Below are positions 47,712 through 59,256 of a stretch of 64,000 nucleotides of DNA, piece after piece. The notes under the pieces are model-generated. The model saw only the letters and a program-made list of their open reading frames with translations. It was not told the DNA's origin and did no database searches. The DNA is from Diplodia intermedia (taxonomy: Eukaryota; Ascomycota; Dothideomycetes; Botryosphaeriales; Botryosphaeriaceae), in assembly GCA_021495925.1 (NCBI GenBank), contig JAKEKT010000081.1, positions 1 through 64,000 of the forward strand. The letters run 5' to 3'. The translations under genes and the position numbers were made by a program. How positions within the stretch are numbered: position 1 is the stretch's first letter; every line of letters starts with the position of its first letter.

Positions 47712-48160
47712 ATTCATTTTACCAAACAGCAAGGCGCTGGTGAACGGCGACGGCAGCAGCTACCGCATGCGCCAGCAACGCAGCAACCGCAGCAGCGCCG
47801 TAGTCGGCGACAGCAGCAACGCTACAGCAAGCACCGGCAGGCTGCGACAGCCACTCGCCAGCGTCAGGGAGCAACGGCGAAATTCGTTTCGCCAAACAGC
47901 AAGGCGCTGGTGAATGGCGACGGCAGTAGCCACCGCATGCGCCAGCACGCAAGCGACGGCCCGCACACGCTACAGCAGGCGCCAGCAGCAGCAACCGCGG
48001 CACGCAGTAGTCGGCGACAGCGATGCTATACGCTACAGCAAGCACCGGCAGGCTGCGACGGCCGCGAACCAACGTCAGGGAGCAACGGCAGACTCGTTTT
48101 TGCCAAACAGCAAGGCGCCGGTGAGCGGCGACGGCAGTAGCTACCGCATGCGCCAGCGAG
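47652..48160. repeat. Three tandem diverged copies of a 170-210 bp repeat
   Basis: Copies begin with GCTACAGCAAGCACCGG at about 47652, 47821 and 48032 (spacings 169 and 211 bp). Each contains GCGTCAGGGAGCAACGG (copy 3 differs by one base), CAAACAGCAAGGCGC and GGCGACGGCAG followed by CGCATGCGCCAGC. Reading frame is not kept between copies. Short CAG/GCA-rich spacers separate them. They are seen directly; they are not similar to any transposon I recognise. Confidence 0.85.
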
Positions 48161-49569
48161 CAGAGCGACAGCCCGCAACGCTACAGCCCGTGCCAGCACT
48201 GCAACCGCGAGCGAGCTGCCGTAGGGAGCAACGGCTGCGAGCGACAGCTGCTGCGGACGCTTGCCGCCCCGCCGCTATGGATCGAGGTCGCCGCATGGGC
48301 CGAGGTAAGTGACCATCCCGCTGACGTGCCGTGTAGGATCCGATGGCTGGACGGATGTGTTTGTGGAGCTCTTGTTTGATTGATCGACGCAGAGTGCTCG
48401 AGGGAAAGAAAAGGCGGCGTTGGGCCGGCAAGAGGAGGGACACCAGCGCATGGCTCGCACTTCTACGCAGTGCTGGTGACTAGTAGCCCAGCATCGATAC
48501 GGTGAAAGGGTGAAGCCAAGACGAGCCAATGGAGAATGGGGTATCTTCTTGAAACACTGTTCAGATAGTTGTATACAAACAATGGCTTCACTTCACAGCG
48601 TCACTGCATTCAGGTCATTTTCCCGATAGTGCTGTGATGGTTTTGCAGAGCCGGCGTCATCATGGTGCCTGCCAGACGTGTGTGGGAAGAGGCGTAGTGC
48701 TTCTTCCTCCAGCCGCGCGCAACTGTGGAGATTCTCAGACGTTCAGCTAATGTTTGTAACTAAAACAGCATGCGGCTGGACCAAGTCGTCAACAACAATG
48801 ACTGGCCAGGCATTGTAAAAAGTTGCAGCTGTCTGTCTGTATCTTGTGTGATGGGGATATGTGTAGCACCACGCGTACGTGCTGCATGCTGCTACTTATG
48901 CGATTTCGAATCGTCTTCGTTGTCCGCCGCGTCGCCTGCAAGTGTGAGTGAGCCCCCAGTACATACTATCCATCTATTAGAAGAGAAGAAGATTCTGTTC
49001 CTCCCTCCTACATCTTTTTCTCCGGTTCGTGTGGAAACCTAGCTGCAAGGGGAGTGTGCGTGTGTGTTGGTGCAAACAACCTTCCTTCTTCGCCCGTGGA
49101 AAGTCGCCGGTCGGCGCGGGCTGAGAGGAGGAAGGATCCGGCGTGTGCGCGCGCCGCCGCCGCCGCTCTCTTGTGAGCGGGACCTCTTTCCCGACCGGCG
49201 GGCGCCGGCCGCGTCCGATGGATGGATGGATGGATGGATGGGCTTACGGCGTTGCGGGGTTGGCTTGGGTCAAGGCCCAGCCAGCAAGCGCTCTCTGCAC
49301 GTACAATTGCTGTCTCGGTGTGCGGGGAGGAGGATCGAAAGCCGCCGATTGACCAATCCGGTTCGGCATCCGTTTGTCGTTTTCGTTCGTACTGGCGTTC
49401 CCGACCAGGAAACATATCCTCGATGCCGCCTTGGGAGATGAATGCGATACGGAGCGCCTTTCCTCGTCTTCAGCGGTTAGACGACGACGACGAGTTTCTC
49501 CACCATCGGCTTCGACGGGGCCGGCGAGTGTCTGTCGGCGGTGAGGCTGGAGTCGCTATTCCCCCCTCC
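48161..49569. other. Intergenic, nothing firm
   Basis: No supported gene. It contains an ATGG tetranucleotide array at about 49217-49240. Open frames overlap on both strands without family resemblance. Confidence 0.5.
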
Positions 49570-49769
49570 CCTCACGCTCGCCGCTGTTGGGTAGGGTCGG
49601 GCTCGGGCAGCAGTATGTCGATGTGGTCTTCGTCGGAAGACTCGTCGCTTTTAGAATCGACCGTTCCTCAGGCTCGCCTCTCCCCGCCCGGTCGGCAGCT
49701 CGGAGAGCGTGCAACTGCTGCGCAATGTTTTCGCGAGACCTGGTTAAGGATACGAGAGTGGTAGCTAGC

Positions 49770-50195
49770 TTATCTCTTATTTTCTCGTGGGAGTTTCCCC
49801 GGCGGCAGGTTGTTGCTCAGGATATCGTAGAGCTGCTGGGCCTCGCCGACGAGGTCCTGCATCATCGTCAGTGTAGATGTTTTGGAAAAAGCGCTCGGTA
49901 AATTTACACAGGCTTCTCGTGTCGGCATGGCGTGGAAGGAGAGCAGCACGCAGCACTTGAGGCGGAGCCAAGGGCCCAGCGCAGCACGATCATCCAAGAA
50001 GCTCGCTGAGAATGAAACTTCTTTGGTAATAAGTGGCCAAATTTTGGAGCATCCCGTCGGGGTATCTGTACCGATGCGCCAGGGGACGGTTGAGGCTGGA
50101 AGGCGGCATTTTGCAATGGATATCCGGGGTGTGCAGGGATGTTGTCGCAATGGTGAAGGTTGGGGTAGCGGTGCGATCGGCGGTCGAAGGTGCAA
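49770..50195 (-). CDS. Possible spliced gene, structure and function unknown
   Basis: A minus-strand frame with an apparent 55-nt intron at about 49914-49860 (GTAAAT donor, CACTGAC branch, GATGCAG acceptor). Removing it joins RLKCCVLLSFHAMPTREAC to DLVGEAQQLYDILSNNLPPG, which reads like helical protein and ends at a stop at 49770. The upstream half is ambiguous: a second frame (ATG at 50113) gives YPDGMLQNLATYYQRSF before a stop near 49990. The two good halves lie in different frames, so either an intron was missed or the locus is decayed. Confidence 0.25.
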   Translation of the reverse strand: MHLRPPIAPLPQPSPLRQHPCTPRISIAKCRLPASTVPWRIGTDTPTGCSKIWPLITKEVSFSASFLDDRAALGPWLRLKCCVLLSFHAMPTREACVNLPSAFSKTSTLTMMQDLVGEAQQLYDILSNNLPPGKLPRENKR

Positions 50196-50605
50196 GGAAG
50201 AAATTCAATGCGACGCTACCTACCTAGGAGCTTAATCTGCAGAGAAAGCAGAAGCGACAACAGAAACATGGATTCAACAACCCGAGTTCGACCCGAACGA
50301 AGACGCGGCCGCCGTCATTCATCTGCACCTCCCACTTTCCCCGCACCGCTCTAACCGGTTTGGGGCCGCTTCCCATCACCGGACCCCCGATCAATGCAGC
50401 AGGAGCGTTACTTTGCCTGTCATCAGGGTAAACGCAGCTTGGTCACTGGGTATGACTCGCTCAGTGACATCAGAACCAAGCCATTTCCCTGCCGGTGCCG
50501 AGTACCTGACGATCGCCCGGTGGGGGAGGGGTCACTTTTCACTTATGTATCCCCGCATCTTTCCGCCTTCCCCTCGTCGCTCCACTGTCGCTTTGAAAAC
50601 CAGCA
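50196..50605. promoter_or_regulatory. Upstream region of GH92 gene
   Basis: 410 bp holding the GH92 promoter and leader. No specific site was recognised. Confidence 0.4.
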
Positions 50606-53513
50606 ATGACAGCTACCGTAGTATCTTTAATTCTCTTGTTGGCATCGGCCAATCGTGCCTTTGCTCAGGACACGGGGGAATACAACATCTTCGACTACGT
50701 CGATCCACTAATCGGCACTGTCAATGGCGGTAAGCACGAGACCTTCGACCAAGGTACTTCTGAATGCTGATCATCATTGTAGGACATGTCTTCCCCGGAG
50801 CCACGCTGCCTTTCGGCATGGCAAAGGCCGTGGCAGACGTTGGCGGAGACGGAGAGTTGCAAGGCGGTTTTGCGAGTGACGACAGCCCCATTCAGGGATT
50901 CTCGCACATGGTATGCAACGCATCCTTCAAGAGGCCGATTTTCTTCTAAGTACTGTCTCTCCAGCACGATTCCGGAACAGGTGGAAGTCCCTCTCTCGGG
51001 AACTTTCCACTCTTCGCCCATGCCGGATGTCCCGGAGACGACGTGAACAATTGCGAATTCCCTGCTACAACCCGCGCGGTCGACCGTATCAATGGTACTG
51101 CATTCGCATCGCCAGGCTATTTCACCGTTACGCTCAACACCAGTGTCAAGGCAGGTCAGTATTTTGTATTGGATGAGACCATGTAACATATGCTTATCCC
51201 TGTCAAACACAAAGAAACCACCGTCACGAATCACACCGCTCTCTGGCGCTTTACCTTCCCCGAAGTCCCCGTTCCACCAAACGGCGGTAATGCCACCATG
51301 TCTCTGAACCCACTGGTCTTGGTCGATCTCAAGGATCTGCCAAACTCGAGATCGAACGGTCAAATCTCCGTGGATCCTGCTACAGGTCGAATCACGGGAA
51401 ACGGCAGTTTCGAGCCCTCGTTCGGGATTGGAACATACCAGTTAGCATTCTGCGCTTCATTCCAGGGCGCAAACATACGCGATACCGGCGTCTTCATGAA
51501 CAACCGCGCCGGATCCGACCCCAAGTCCCTTCGAGTCGTCCCAGACAACATCAACACGGACAGCGAAACCCTACCGGCCGGGGCCTGGGTGCAGTTCGAC
51601 ACGCCATCCAGCGACAGGCAGATCCTGGCACGCGTCGGCGTGAGTTTCATCAGCGCCGAGCGGGCCTGCCAGCACGCCGAGTCCGAGATCCCGGACTTCG
51701 ACTTCGAGGCGGTGCGGACTGCGGCCGAGGATGCGTGGAGGAAGAAGCTGAGTGTTGTGTCAATCGACCCGACCGGCGTCGATGAGTCCCTGCAGAGGAC
51801 GTTCTGGTCCGGGCTTTATCGGACGATGATTTCCCCGCAGGACTACACGGGGGAGAATTATCTGTGGGAGTCGGACGAGCCTTACTACGACTCGTTCTAC
51901 TGTGGTTGGGACTCGGAAGTTCCCCCAAAGTCCTCATGCAGCAATGAACTACCTACTGACTGGCTACCAGGTTCCGCAGCATTCACCCACTCTTGACCAT
52001 CTTGGACCCGTACTCGCAGACGCAGATGGTTCGGACTTTGATCGATATCTACCGTCACGAGGTACGAGCCCTGTGAGAACAAAGGCGGACACGCCAATGA
52101 CGAGAAACAGGGCTGGATGCCGGATTGCCGCATGAGCCTCTGCAAGGGCTTCACGCAGGGCGGTTCCAACGCCGACATCATACTCGTCGACGCATATATC
52201 AAGAACATCACACAGGACGTAGATTGGGCGACCGGATACGAAGCTCTCATCAAAGACGCAGAAGAGGAACCGCCCAACTGGGCCGTGGAAGGCCGTGGAG
52301 GCTTGACGAGTTGGAAGAACCTGGGCTACATCCCCGCGGACGACTACGACCCGCTGGGCGTGGGAGTCTTCACGCGTTCCATCTCGCGGACGGTCGAATA
52401 CGCTTACAATGACTACGTCATCGCCTTGATGGCGCAGAAGCTCGGAAAGACGGACGACTACGAAAAGTACTTGGAGCGCAGCAACAATTGGAAGAATCTT
52501 TTCAAGGAAGATGAGGTGGGTCGACTCTCTGGTGGTAGAGATCCCATGCTGAAAAATACAGGTATCGGCTTTCAATACAACACCTGGCGGCCCGAAGGTG
52601 GACAGTGGCTTCACGGGCTTCCTTCAAGTCAAATACCTGAACGGCACTTGGGGGTATCAGGATCCTATCCTCTGTTCCAGCCTCTACAATTTCACCAGCT
52701 GCTACCTCAACCCGGATGGACATGAGACGTATGAAGGCTCTATTTGGCTATATACGTTTTTCGTGCCTCAGGATATGGCAACTTTGATCAGTAGGTTGAC
52801 TCGCCTATGGTTTGTGAAGCTGTTCTGAACTCAATGCGCTGACCTATTCAAGCTACACTTGGCGGCCCCGAGGCTTTCACTCGCCGCGTTGAATTCCTGC
52901 ATTACACGTACAACCTCTTGTATGTTGGGGACGAGCAGGTAACCGGATTGCAGTCGCATCCGCTTGGCCCTTACTTGCTGACATCCCGGCCAGGCCTTCC
53001 TCGCCATTTACCTAGCCCATTATTCCGGCCGTCCAGCGGTATCAGCCGAGATTGTGCACTTTTACGTCCCGGCCCAGTTCAACGACACGGTAATAGGAAT
53101 ACCAGGCAACGATGACTCGGGTAGCATGGCGAGCATGAGTTCCCTAGCGATGATGGGCTTCTTCCCACAAGCAGGTCAAGTATGCATTCCCTCATCCCCT
53201 AAACCCCATCCCCCATTAATACAAACCAAAGGACGTCTACTTCATAACCCCACCCTTCTTCGCCGAAGTAAACATCACCAGCCCAGTCACGGGCAAGACC
53301 GCGACCGTCCGCAACATCAACTTCGACCCCGGATACGAAGCCATCTACATCCAAAGCGCCACCCTGAATGGGGAACAATACACGAAGAACTGGTTCACGC
53401 ATTCTTTTTTCCTGGACGGCGGAGTATTGGAGTTGACTTTGGGGCGGAATGAGAGTGACTGGGGAACTAAGGATGAGGATTTGCCGCCGAGTGCGTCGAC
53501 AGGGTCGGGTTGA
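50606..53513 (+). CDS. Secreted GH92 alpha-1,2-mannosidase
   Basis: Predicted 806-residue exo-mannosidase of glycoside hydrolase family 92, calcium-dependent and inverting. A signal peptide (residues 1-21, VVSLILLLASANRAFA) makes it secreted. Ten exons: 50606-50729, 50783-50910, 50965-51154, 51215-51914, 51971-52061, 52111-52515, 52562-52790, 52853-52938, 52994-53179, 53232-53513. Family blocks: YVDPLIGT, GHVFPGATLPFGMAK, YDSFYCGWDS, MPDCRMSLCKGFTQGGSNAD, SRTVEYAYND (catalytic-acid Glu about 507), DSGFTGFLQVKYLNGTWGYQDP and GNDDSGSM (Asp 691/692, base site). The fourth intron starts with GGAAGT at 51915 where GTAAGT is expected; only this junction restores WDS-FRSIHPLL. If it is not spliced there, the protein is truncated. 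Confidence 0.9.
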
Positions 53514-53931
53514 AGGGGTTGGGGGGAAATGAGATCGGTGTTCGGATTGACGGATGGGGACGGTGGCTGAAATGATGGATGGATGGCGGAGGCGGGATAA
53601 TCGGTTGAGCAGTAATCTGATAGCTACGTAGGCGTTGCCCGTTGAAGAAACCACTGATCTGAGTTCGTTGCGTATCCTGCCCCGCTTTGATGCCCGGATC
53701 TATCAATATCTCGAGCCTCAGATTTCTGACAGAGGTGACGATTATATTGGCCCCCAAAAATGCGGGGTCCTCGCAGGCAACAGTCGGGCGCCTTAGCTCC
53801 TTTTTTGCTAGCCCCTGCGCCACTTTGGAACATCTTTTTGCACGAACTGTTGCACCCCACACCATCGACCTCCGTTGTCGCGACTGTCACCGTTCGGACC
53901 ACATATCGACGTCAGCACTGGACCGACACTA
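53514..53931. other. Intergenic, GH92 to HET gene
   Basis: 418 bp with the GH92 3' UTR (short ATGG-rich run near 53573-53590) and the HET gene promoter. Nothing else seen. Confidence 0.5.
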
Positions 53932-56181
53932 ATGGATTCGGAATCTTCAGATCCGCTGCTGGCCACACATCTATGCGACCACTGCCATGTCATCCGGCTC
54001 GATGACTTTGATACCAGCGACGAATGCCTTACCTGGGTAAGCACGTTGCCCAGCGAGCACGGCTGCGGATTGGTAAAAGATGGACTGAAGCATTTCTACC
54101 GCCCTCTGGAATTCTCCATGGAAGACAGCCTACCGGATCTTCCGACGCTCCAACGGTCATCACGCGCGGGCTGTGCCTTCTGCCGCCTGCTCCTCGCCGG
54201 CGTCAAGGAGACGGTTTCCCGTCCGGACGTGGACGTGGGAGATCGGGTGACCATCTGCAACCTGCGGTACGAGTGGTGCCTGTGCCCGTACCGCGTCAGA
54301 TATAGGCTTCGAACTTTGGCCGTGTCGATCCGCCTCGGAGAAGAAGACCACGATATTTTCTTCCAACTTAGCAGTCCCCAAGGTTTGCGCGAACTCAACT
54401 CCCCGCCAAACACCCCCTCATAGCACTAACCCGTGTGAAAAGGAAGTGATTGCGCACTCTTCTTGAAGATACCAGAAGATCCGCCTCAGTTCGACCGCCC
54501 GTTATCTGAGCGGGCAGCTGCAAGCATGAAGTCCTGGCTGTCCAGTTGCGCCGAAACCTGCCATCCATTGCCGGACAGTTACCCTCTCCCAACGCGTCTC
54601 ATCGACGTCGGAGAGCCCGAAGGAAAGGAGCCACGCCTGGTAGAAACGTCGGCCATGGCAGAGCAAGGCCCAACCCCGAAGTATGCCGCGCTGAGCTACT
54701 GCTGGGGACCACCAACCGACCGGACGCTGAGAACAGAACACGATTCCATCCAGAGCCACTCGGAAGAGATCAAGCTGCAGCGCTTCCCAAAGACGATCCG
54801 GGACGCCATCCTCGTCACCAGAGCTCTAGACCTGCAGTACCTGTGGGTGGATGCCCTGTGCATCATCCAGAACGACACCGAGGACTGGGCCACCGAGGCG
54901 TCAAGAATGTGCGACGTCTACCACAACGCCTACGTGACCCTGATCCCGTTCACGAGCGAGTCCTGCGACGACGGCTTCCTCGACCACCGCTCCTCCCGCC
55001 CCTCGATCGAAATCCCATTCCAGTCGACCACATCCCCCGACACGATCCGCGGCAGCTACTTCCTGCACGCCGCCCTCCCCCACCGCGACCACTACTGGTA
55101 CGGCGCCGACGTGACGCAATCGCAATGGCGAACCCGCGGCTGGACGATGCAAGAAGAGCACCTCTCTCCGCGCAAACTGCTGTTCGGCGCCACCCGCACC
55201 GTCTTCGAGTGCGCCGACGGCAACACGAACTGGGACCGCCCCCCCGCCGGCGCTCCCCAGCGCCCCGAAGACCTCAGCCTGACCTCCTCCACCGACCTCC
55301 CCCTCCCCGCCGCCCACAAGCTCTGGCTCGAGCACGCGACGTCCTACACGGACCGCGCCCTCAGCGACCCGCTCGACAAGCTCCCCGCCGTCGCCGGCTA
55401 CGCGCGCCTCTTCCACACCCATTTCGGCCGCGACAACGACGACCAGTACGTCGCCGGCCTGTGGCGCTCCACCCTCCACGCCGGCCTGCTGTGGCACCGC
55501 GTCCCGAGCCGAGACGCCGCGCCGGCGTCCCTCGCCGCCCTCCTGGCGCGCCTGCGCCACGACGACACGACGCCGTACGTCGCCCCGTCGTGGAGCTGGG
55601 CCGCCACCGACCAGCAGCTCTTCGGCGGCAGCCGCGCGCACGACGCCGTCTTCGCGCAGCAGCGCGCGCCCGCGTGCCGCGTCGTCGAGGCGGCGAGCAC
55701 GCCGGCCATCTGCGGGGACGTCTTCGGCCGCCTCGAAGCCGTGCATCTCACGCTGCGGGGGCGGTGCATGGCGCTGCCGCACGACGACGGCTCCGCGTCC
55801 GGCCGCCTGGAGATGACGACGGGCGCCGACTACTTCGGCTACGTGACGTGGAAGCTGCGGACTCGCGACGATGACGCCGGCGAAAGGCAGCGCGTGCTCT
55901 GCCTGCTGGACTGGAACGAGGGGCCGGCGGTGCGGACGCATGCGGAGCCCGGGTTCTGCGCGAGGGCGGCGCTGTTCGTGACGGCGGGGGATGCCGGGTG
56001 CAACCAGTTCTGGGGCTTGGTGCTGTATCGGCTCGATGATGACGACGATGACGGGGAGGAGGGGGTGGCTGAGTGGGTCAGGATCGGCGTGTTCGACTTG
56101 CATTGGCCCGGGGGCGACGGGAGGGGTGCGGACGAGTTGCCGGGCGATGTTTGGGGAACTCGGACGGTGAAGATTGTGTGA
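53932..56181 (+). CDS. HET-domain protein
   Basis: Predicted 729-residue protein with the heterokaryon-incompatibility (HET) domain, a fungal regulator of non-self recognition and programmed cell death. Exons 53932-54382 and 54443-56181; the 60-nt intron has donor GTTTGC, a CACTAAC branch and an AAAAG acceptor. The N-terminus contains CDHCHVIRLDDF and GCAFCRLLL, the Cys-pair region seen in many HET proteins. The domain proper shows KYAALSYCWG (about 230-239), YLWVDALCIIQND (about 283-295) and RGWTMQEEHLSPRKLLF (about 382-398). The C-terminal 250 residues are variable and have no added NACHT, ankyrin or WD40 module. Genes of this type are numerous in Pezizomycotina, so a specific het locus cannot be named. 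Confidence 0.95.
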
Positions 56182-56673
56182 TCTTTTTGGTAAAAAGTCG
56201 TCGGTAGGGGATCGGAGGGTTGGGTGGTATGTATGTTTGTATGTACGAATATGTAGGGTGCTTAGGAGAGTTTTCTAGCCTCTTTTTTTTTTCATGCCTC
56301 TCTCCAGCACCACTCCTCCTTCCTGTGCACACCTCCCAAGAAATCAAACCTCGCACCTTTTTTTTCTTTTCTTCTGTCATCGAACCCAAGAAGCCAAGTC
56401 AGACGTTCCTTTTCCCTTAGAGTAATGACGTACCCAGTAACGAGCCTCGCCATGCGGCAGCAACACACATGCTTCCACGAGCCATTATTCAGAACAACAT
56501 CCAAATGTTTAGAGAAAACCGCCTTCATTCATTCATTCATTCATTCACTCATTCAGCGCATTAAAGATACCTCAAACTTACTTTCAAGACACGAACTCCA
56601 TCCCCGCTAACAAAAAAAAAAAAAAAAAAACCTCCATAGCACAGAAACCCCAAACACAGTCACAGACCCCCAC
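56182..56673. other. Convergent 3' region with simple repeats
   Basis: 492 bp between convergent genes. It contains an ATTC tetranucleotide array (about 56526-56554) and an A-run of about 19 at 56611-56629. No gene seen. Confidence 0.6.
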
Positions 56674-58171
56674 TCACACCTCCTCCGCCTCTCCACCACC
56701 ACCACCACCACCACCACCATTAATCCTCCCCACCACAAACCCAAACCACACCTTAGTCCCAACCCACTTCCACCCCCTCCCGCCCACCATCCCTCTCCGG
56801 ATCAACCCCTCATCCACCGCCCTCTCCCTCACACCTTCGACCGCACCACCATCCTCACCACCACCCCCCTCCAAAACCAACCCCAACCCCACCTCCCCCG
56901 CCTTCTCGACCGTCTCCGCGATCCCATGCGCCCAGCTCGTGCCCCTGACCTTGACGCGACCGCCTCCAACGTCAGTAGCGACGAAGCCGGCCTGGGAGAC
57001 GGCGCCCATGTCCGGGTGCATGTTGGAGACGAGGGCGACGGCGGCGGGGGCGAGCAGGGCGGCGAGGGTGCGGAAGAAGGGGTCGAGCGGCACGTGTTCG
57101 AGGACGAGGGTCGAGACGACGGCGTGGTAGCGTTGTAGCGGGCGTCTCAGGGGCGCGGGGAGGGTGGTAGCGAAGAACGGGTCGAGGTTGAGGAGGTTGA
57201 GGGTCGTTGCGTCGGAGGTTTCGACGAGCGGGCTGGTGGTGGTGGTGAGTCGGTCAATTCGGCGGCGGGGGGGGGAGTCCGATGGTGGCACGCACGTGGG
57301 GGGAGGGGAACACTTACATCAACCGCTCCTTCGCCTTCCCCAGCATGCCCTTCGACGCGTCCACGCCCGTCACCTCCATCCTCTCCACCCCTCCTCCTCC
57401 CTTCTTCTCGTCTCCTTGCCTCCTCCTCCTCTCCTCCCACCACCTCACCACCTTCTCCGTATTCCTCCCCGTCCCACACCCCAGATCCAACACCCTGAAC
57501 ACCGCCTCGTCCCCGCTCAACCTCCCCACGGCACCCTCCAAGAACCGCGGCAGCATCTCCTCCAGCTCCAGGTCGTCCACGCTCTGCAGGATGTTCCCGT
57601 CCGAGTCGTACACCGCCGCCCACGCATCGTACGCCGTCACGTTATCGACATGGCGAACGGGCGTCTCCGATGCCGGCTGCCGACGACCTGCAGAAGCAGC
57701 CGCAGTCACAGAAGCAGAAGCAGCCGCAGCCGCAGTCCCACCACCACCACCCACCGGCGAAGAAAGCGGGCGAGGATGAGGGGGAGGAGGGGAAGCGTCC
57801 CGAGCCATCTTCCTGCGCTTAGCTGGGGGCGGATGATGATTCAGCCTCAACGACGCCGACGACGGCGGCGACGACGGCGAAGGCGGGGTGGGCGACGACG
57901 ACGAAGGCTGGTGGGGGTGTTTGTTGGACGACGTCGGCGTCTCCGAAGCTCTTTTGCTGGTGGTGGTGGTGGCCTGGTGGTGGTGATGGCTGGAGGCGGC
58001 GGCGGGCGTTGCTCGTGCCGTTGCTTCTTCCGCTGGAGAAGAAGATGAATAGGTAGACGGACCGCCTCGAGCGGTGCGCTTGGGCGGCAGCGGCGGCGAT
58101 CTTGTTTTGGATAGTAGCTGCTGCGGTGGTGGTGGTGGTTTCGTCGACGGCGGTGGCCGGGGTAGTAGTGT

Positions 58172-58206
<35 letters not shown>

Positions 58207-58630
58207 CTTTCCCCTCTGTTTCTTGCTCCTCCGAGTCCGACTCTTCTTCTCCTTCTTCTCCCGAGCTCAGCGCAGGCGAGCCAACAACGGCGCCAGCGGC
58301 GGCGGCGGTGGTGAAGAAGAAAAAGTCGTCGTTGCCATCGTCGTCGGCGTCGACGACCTGGGACGGGACGTCGTTGGCGAAATCCTCGGCTCCGTCGTCG
58401 TCGTCGTTGTCGTCGTCGTCCGGGTCCTCTCCCTCGTCGGTGTCCGGCTCGGTGGTTGAGAATGATCCGAAGAATTGCTGGCTGCTGCCGCCGCTCTGTT
58501 GCTGTTGCTGCTGTTGTTGCTGTTGTTTCTTTTCTCGCCGCAGCCGACGCCGATGTTGCCGGGTTCCCGGTACGGCGGCCAGGTCTATCAAGGACGTGTC
58601 GAAGGTGGTTGTGAGGGAGGGTTGAGTCAT
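56674..58630 (-). CDS. SAM-dependent methyltransferase with long disordered N-terminus
   Basis: Predicted 623-residue protein; exons 58630-57318 and 57232-56674 on the minus strand with an 85-nt GT-AG intron in phase. The methyltransferase core begins at about 329 (VTAYDAWAAVYDSDGNI). Motif I is VLDLGCGTG (380-388), the motif II region is VTGVDASKGML, and the conserved LVLEHVPLDPFFRTLA and NMHPDMGAVSQAGF follow the splice. Similar fungal enzymes lack a known substrate. The first 328 residues are low complexity: poly-Gln (18+), acidic Asp/Glu tracts, poly-Ala, poly-Pro, His and Ser runs, and KRRKMARD as a possible NLS. This extension is much longer than the catalytic core needs. It ends in a Gly-rich, acidic tail. 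Confidence 0.85.
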
Positions 58631-59256
58631 GATTTTTTTTTTCTTTCTTTCTTTGTCACGGTATGTACGACCGAAGCCAGATCGGGAGCGGCGGTGATGG
58701 GGGGCACGCGCGGGGTCGCGTTTTAGTGGTGGCGAGATGCAAAAGGAAAGGTGAGTCGCAATTGGTCGAACGACTGCAGAACTGGGGAAAGCACGGCAGA
58801 GAGAGGGAGGGAGGGAGGGAGAGAATGGAGAAAAGGACTGAGTTTTCAGGCTGTAAACAAGCGACAACAAACAGCGGGGAGAGATGGGCCGGGCGAGTGT
58901 TGTTGACGGGGAGGGCAACAGGGAACAAATAGGCAAACGCGCCGCATGTGACCGCGCGACAGGGCGCACAGCCGCTGCTTCGCTCGCTGGCGCCACGCGA
59001 TCCCCGGCGCCTGCACCCCTCCACGCCTGGCTGGCCAATGACTCACGCCGTGCGCGACACCGCTCTGCTGCTCCTGGCTGCCTGGTACCGAATCAGGCGC
59101 GGGAACCGCCCAGCCTCAACAAAGACTACTGATACAAGTCATTTTTCCTTCGTCGTGGACCGACTCCACACGTCTTCCGTAGCGGGCGCCGCCGGCATTA
59201 CACAATATACACCCGGTCCGCCCCCCTGCCCGTCCCCATGCGAGACCACCTCTCCT
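58631..59256. other. Intergenic, methyltransferase 5' to SAM35 3'
   Basis: 626 bp between two minus-strand genes. It has a GAGG/GGGA-rich stretch at about 58798-58825, part of the presumed methyltransferase promoter. No gene seen. Confidence 0.5.

Noticed and set aside
47133..48072. Ala/Val/Cys-rich frames antisense to the direct repeats, which look like membrane repeats
   Set aside because: They arise from reading CAG/GCA repeats on the other strand; the frame breaks at each repeat copy and there is no start context.
54901..56103. 400-codon frame antisense to the HET gene, and a 442-codon frame in another sense phase (54546-55874)
   Set aside because: Shadows of a GC-rich coding exon; Arg/Pro- or Val/Gly/Ala-dominated composition and no motifs, while the HET frame has all three HET blocks.
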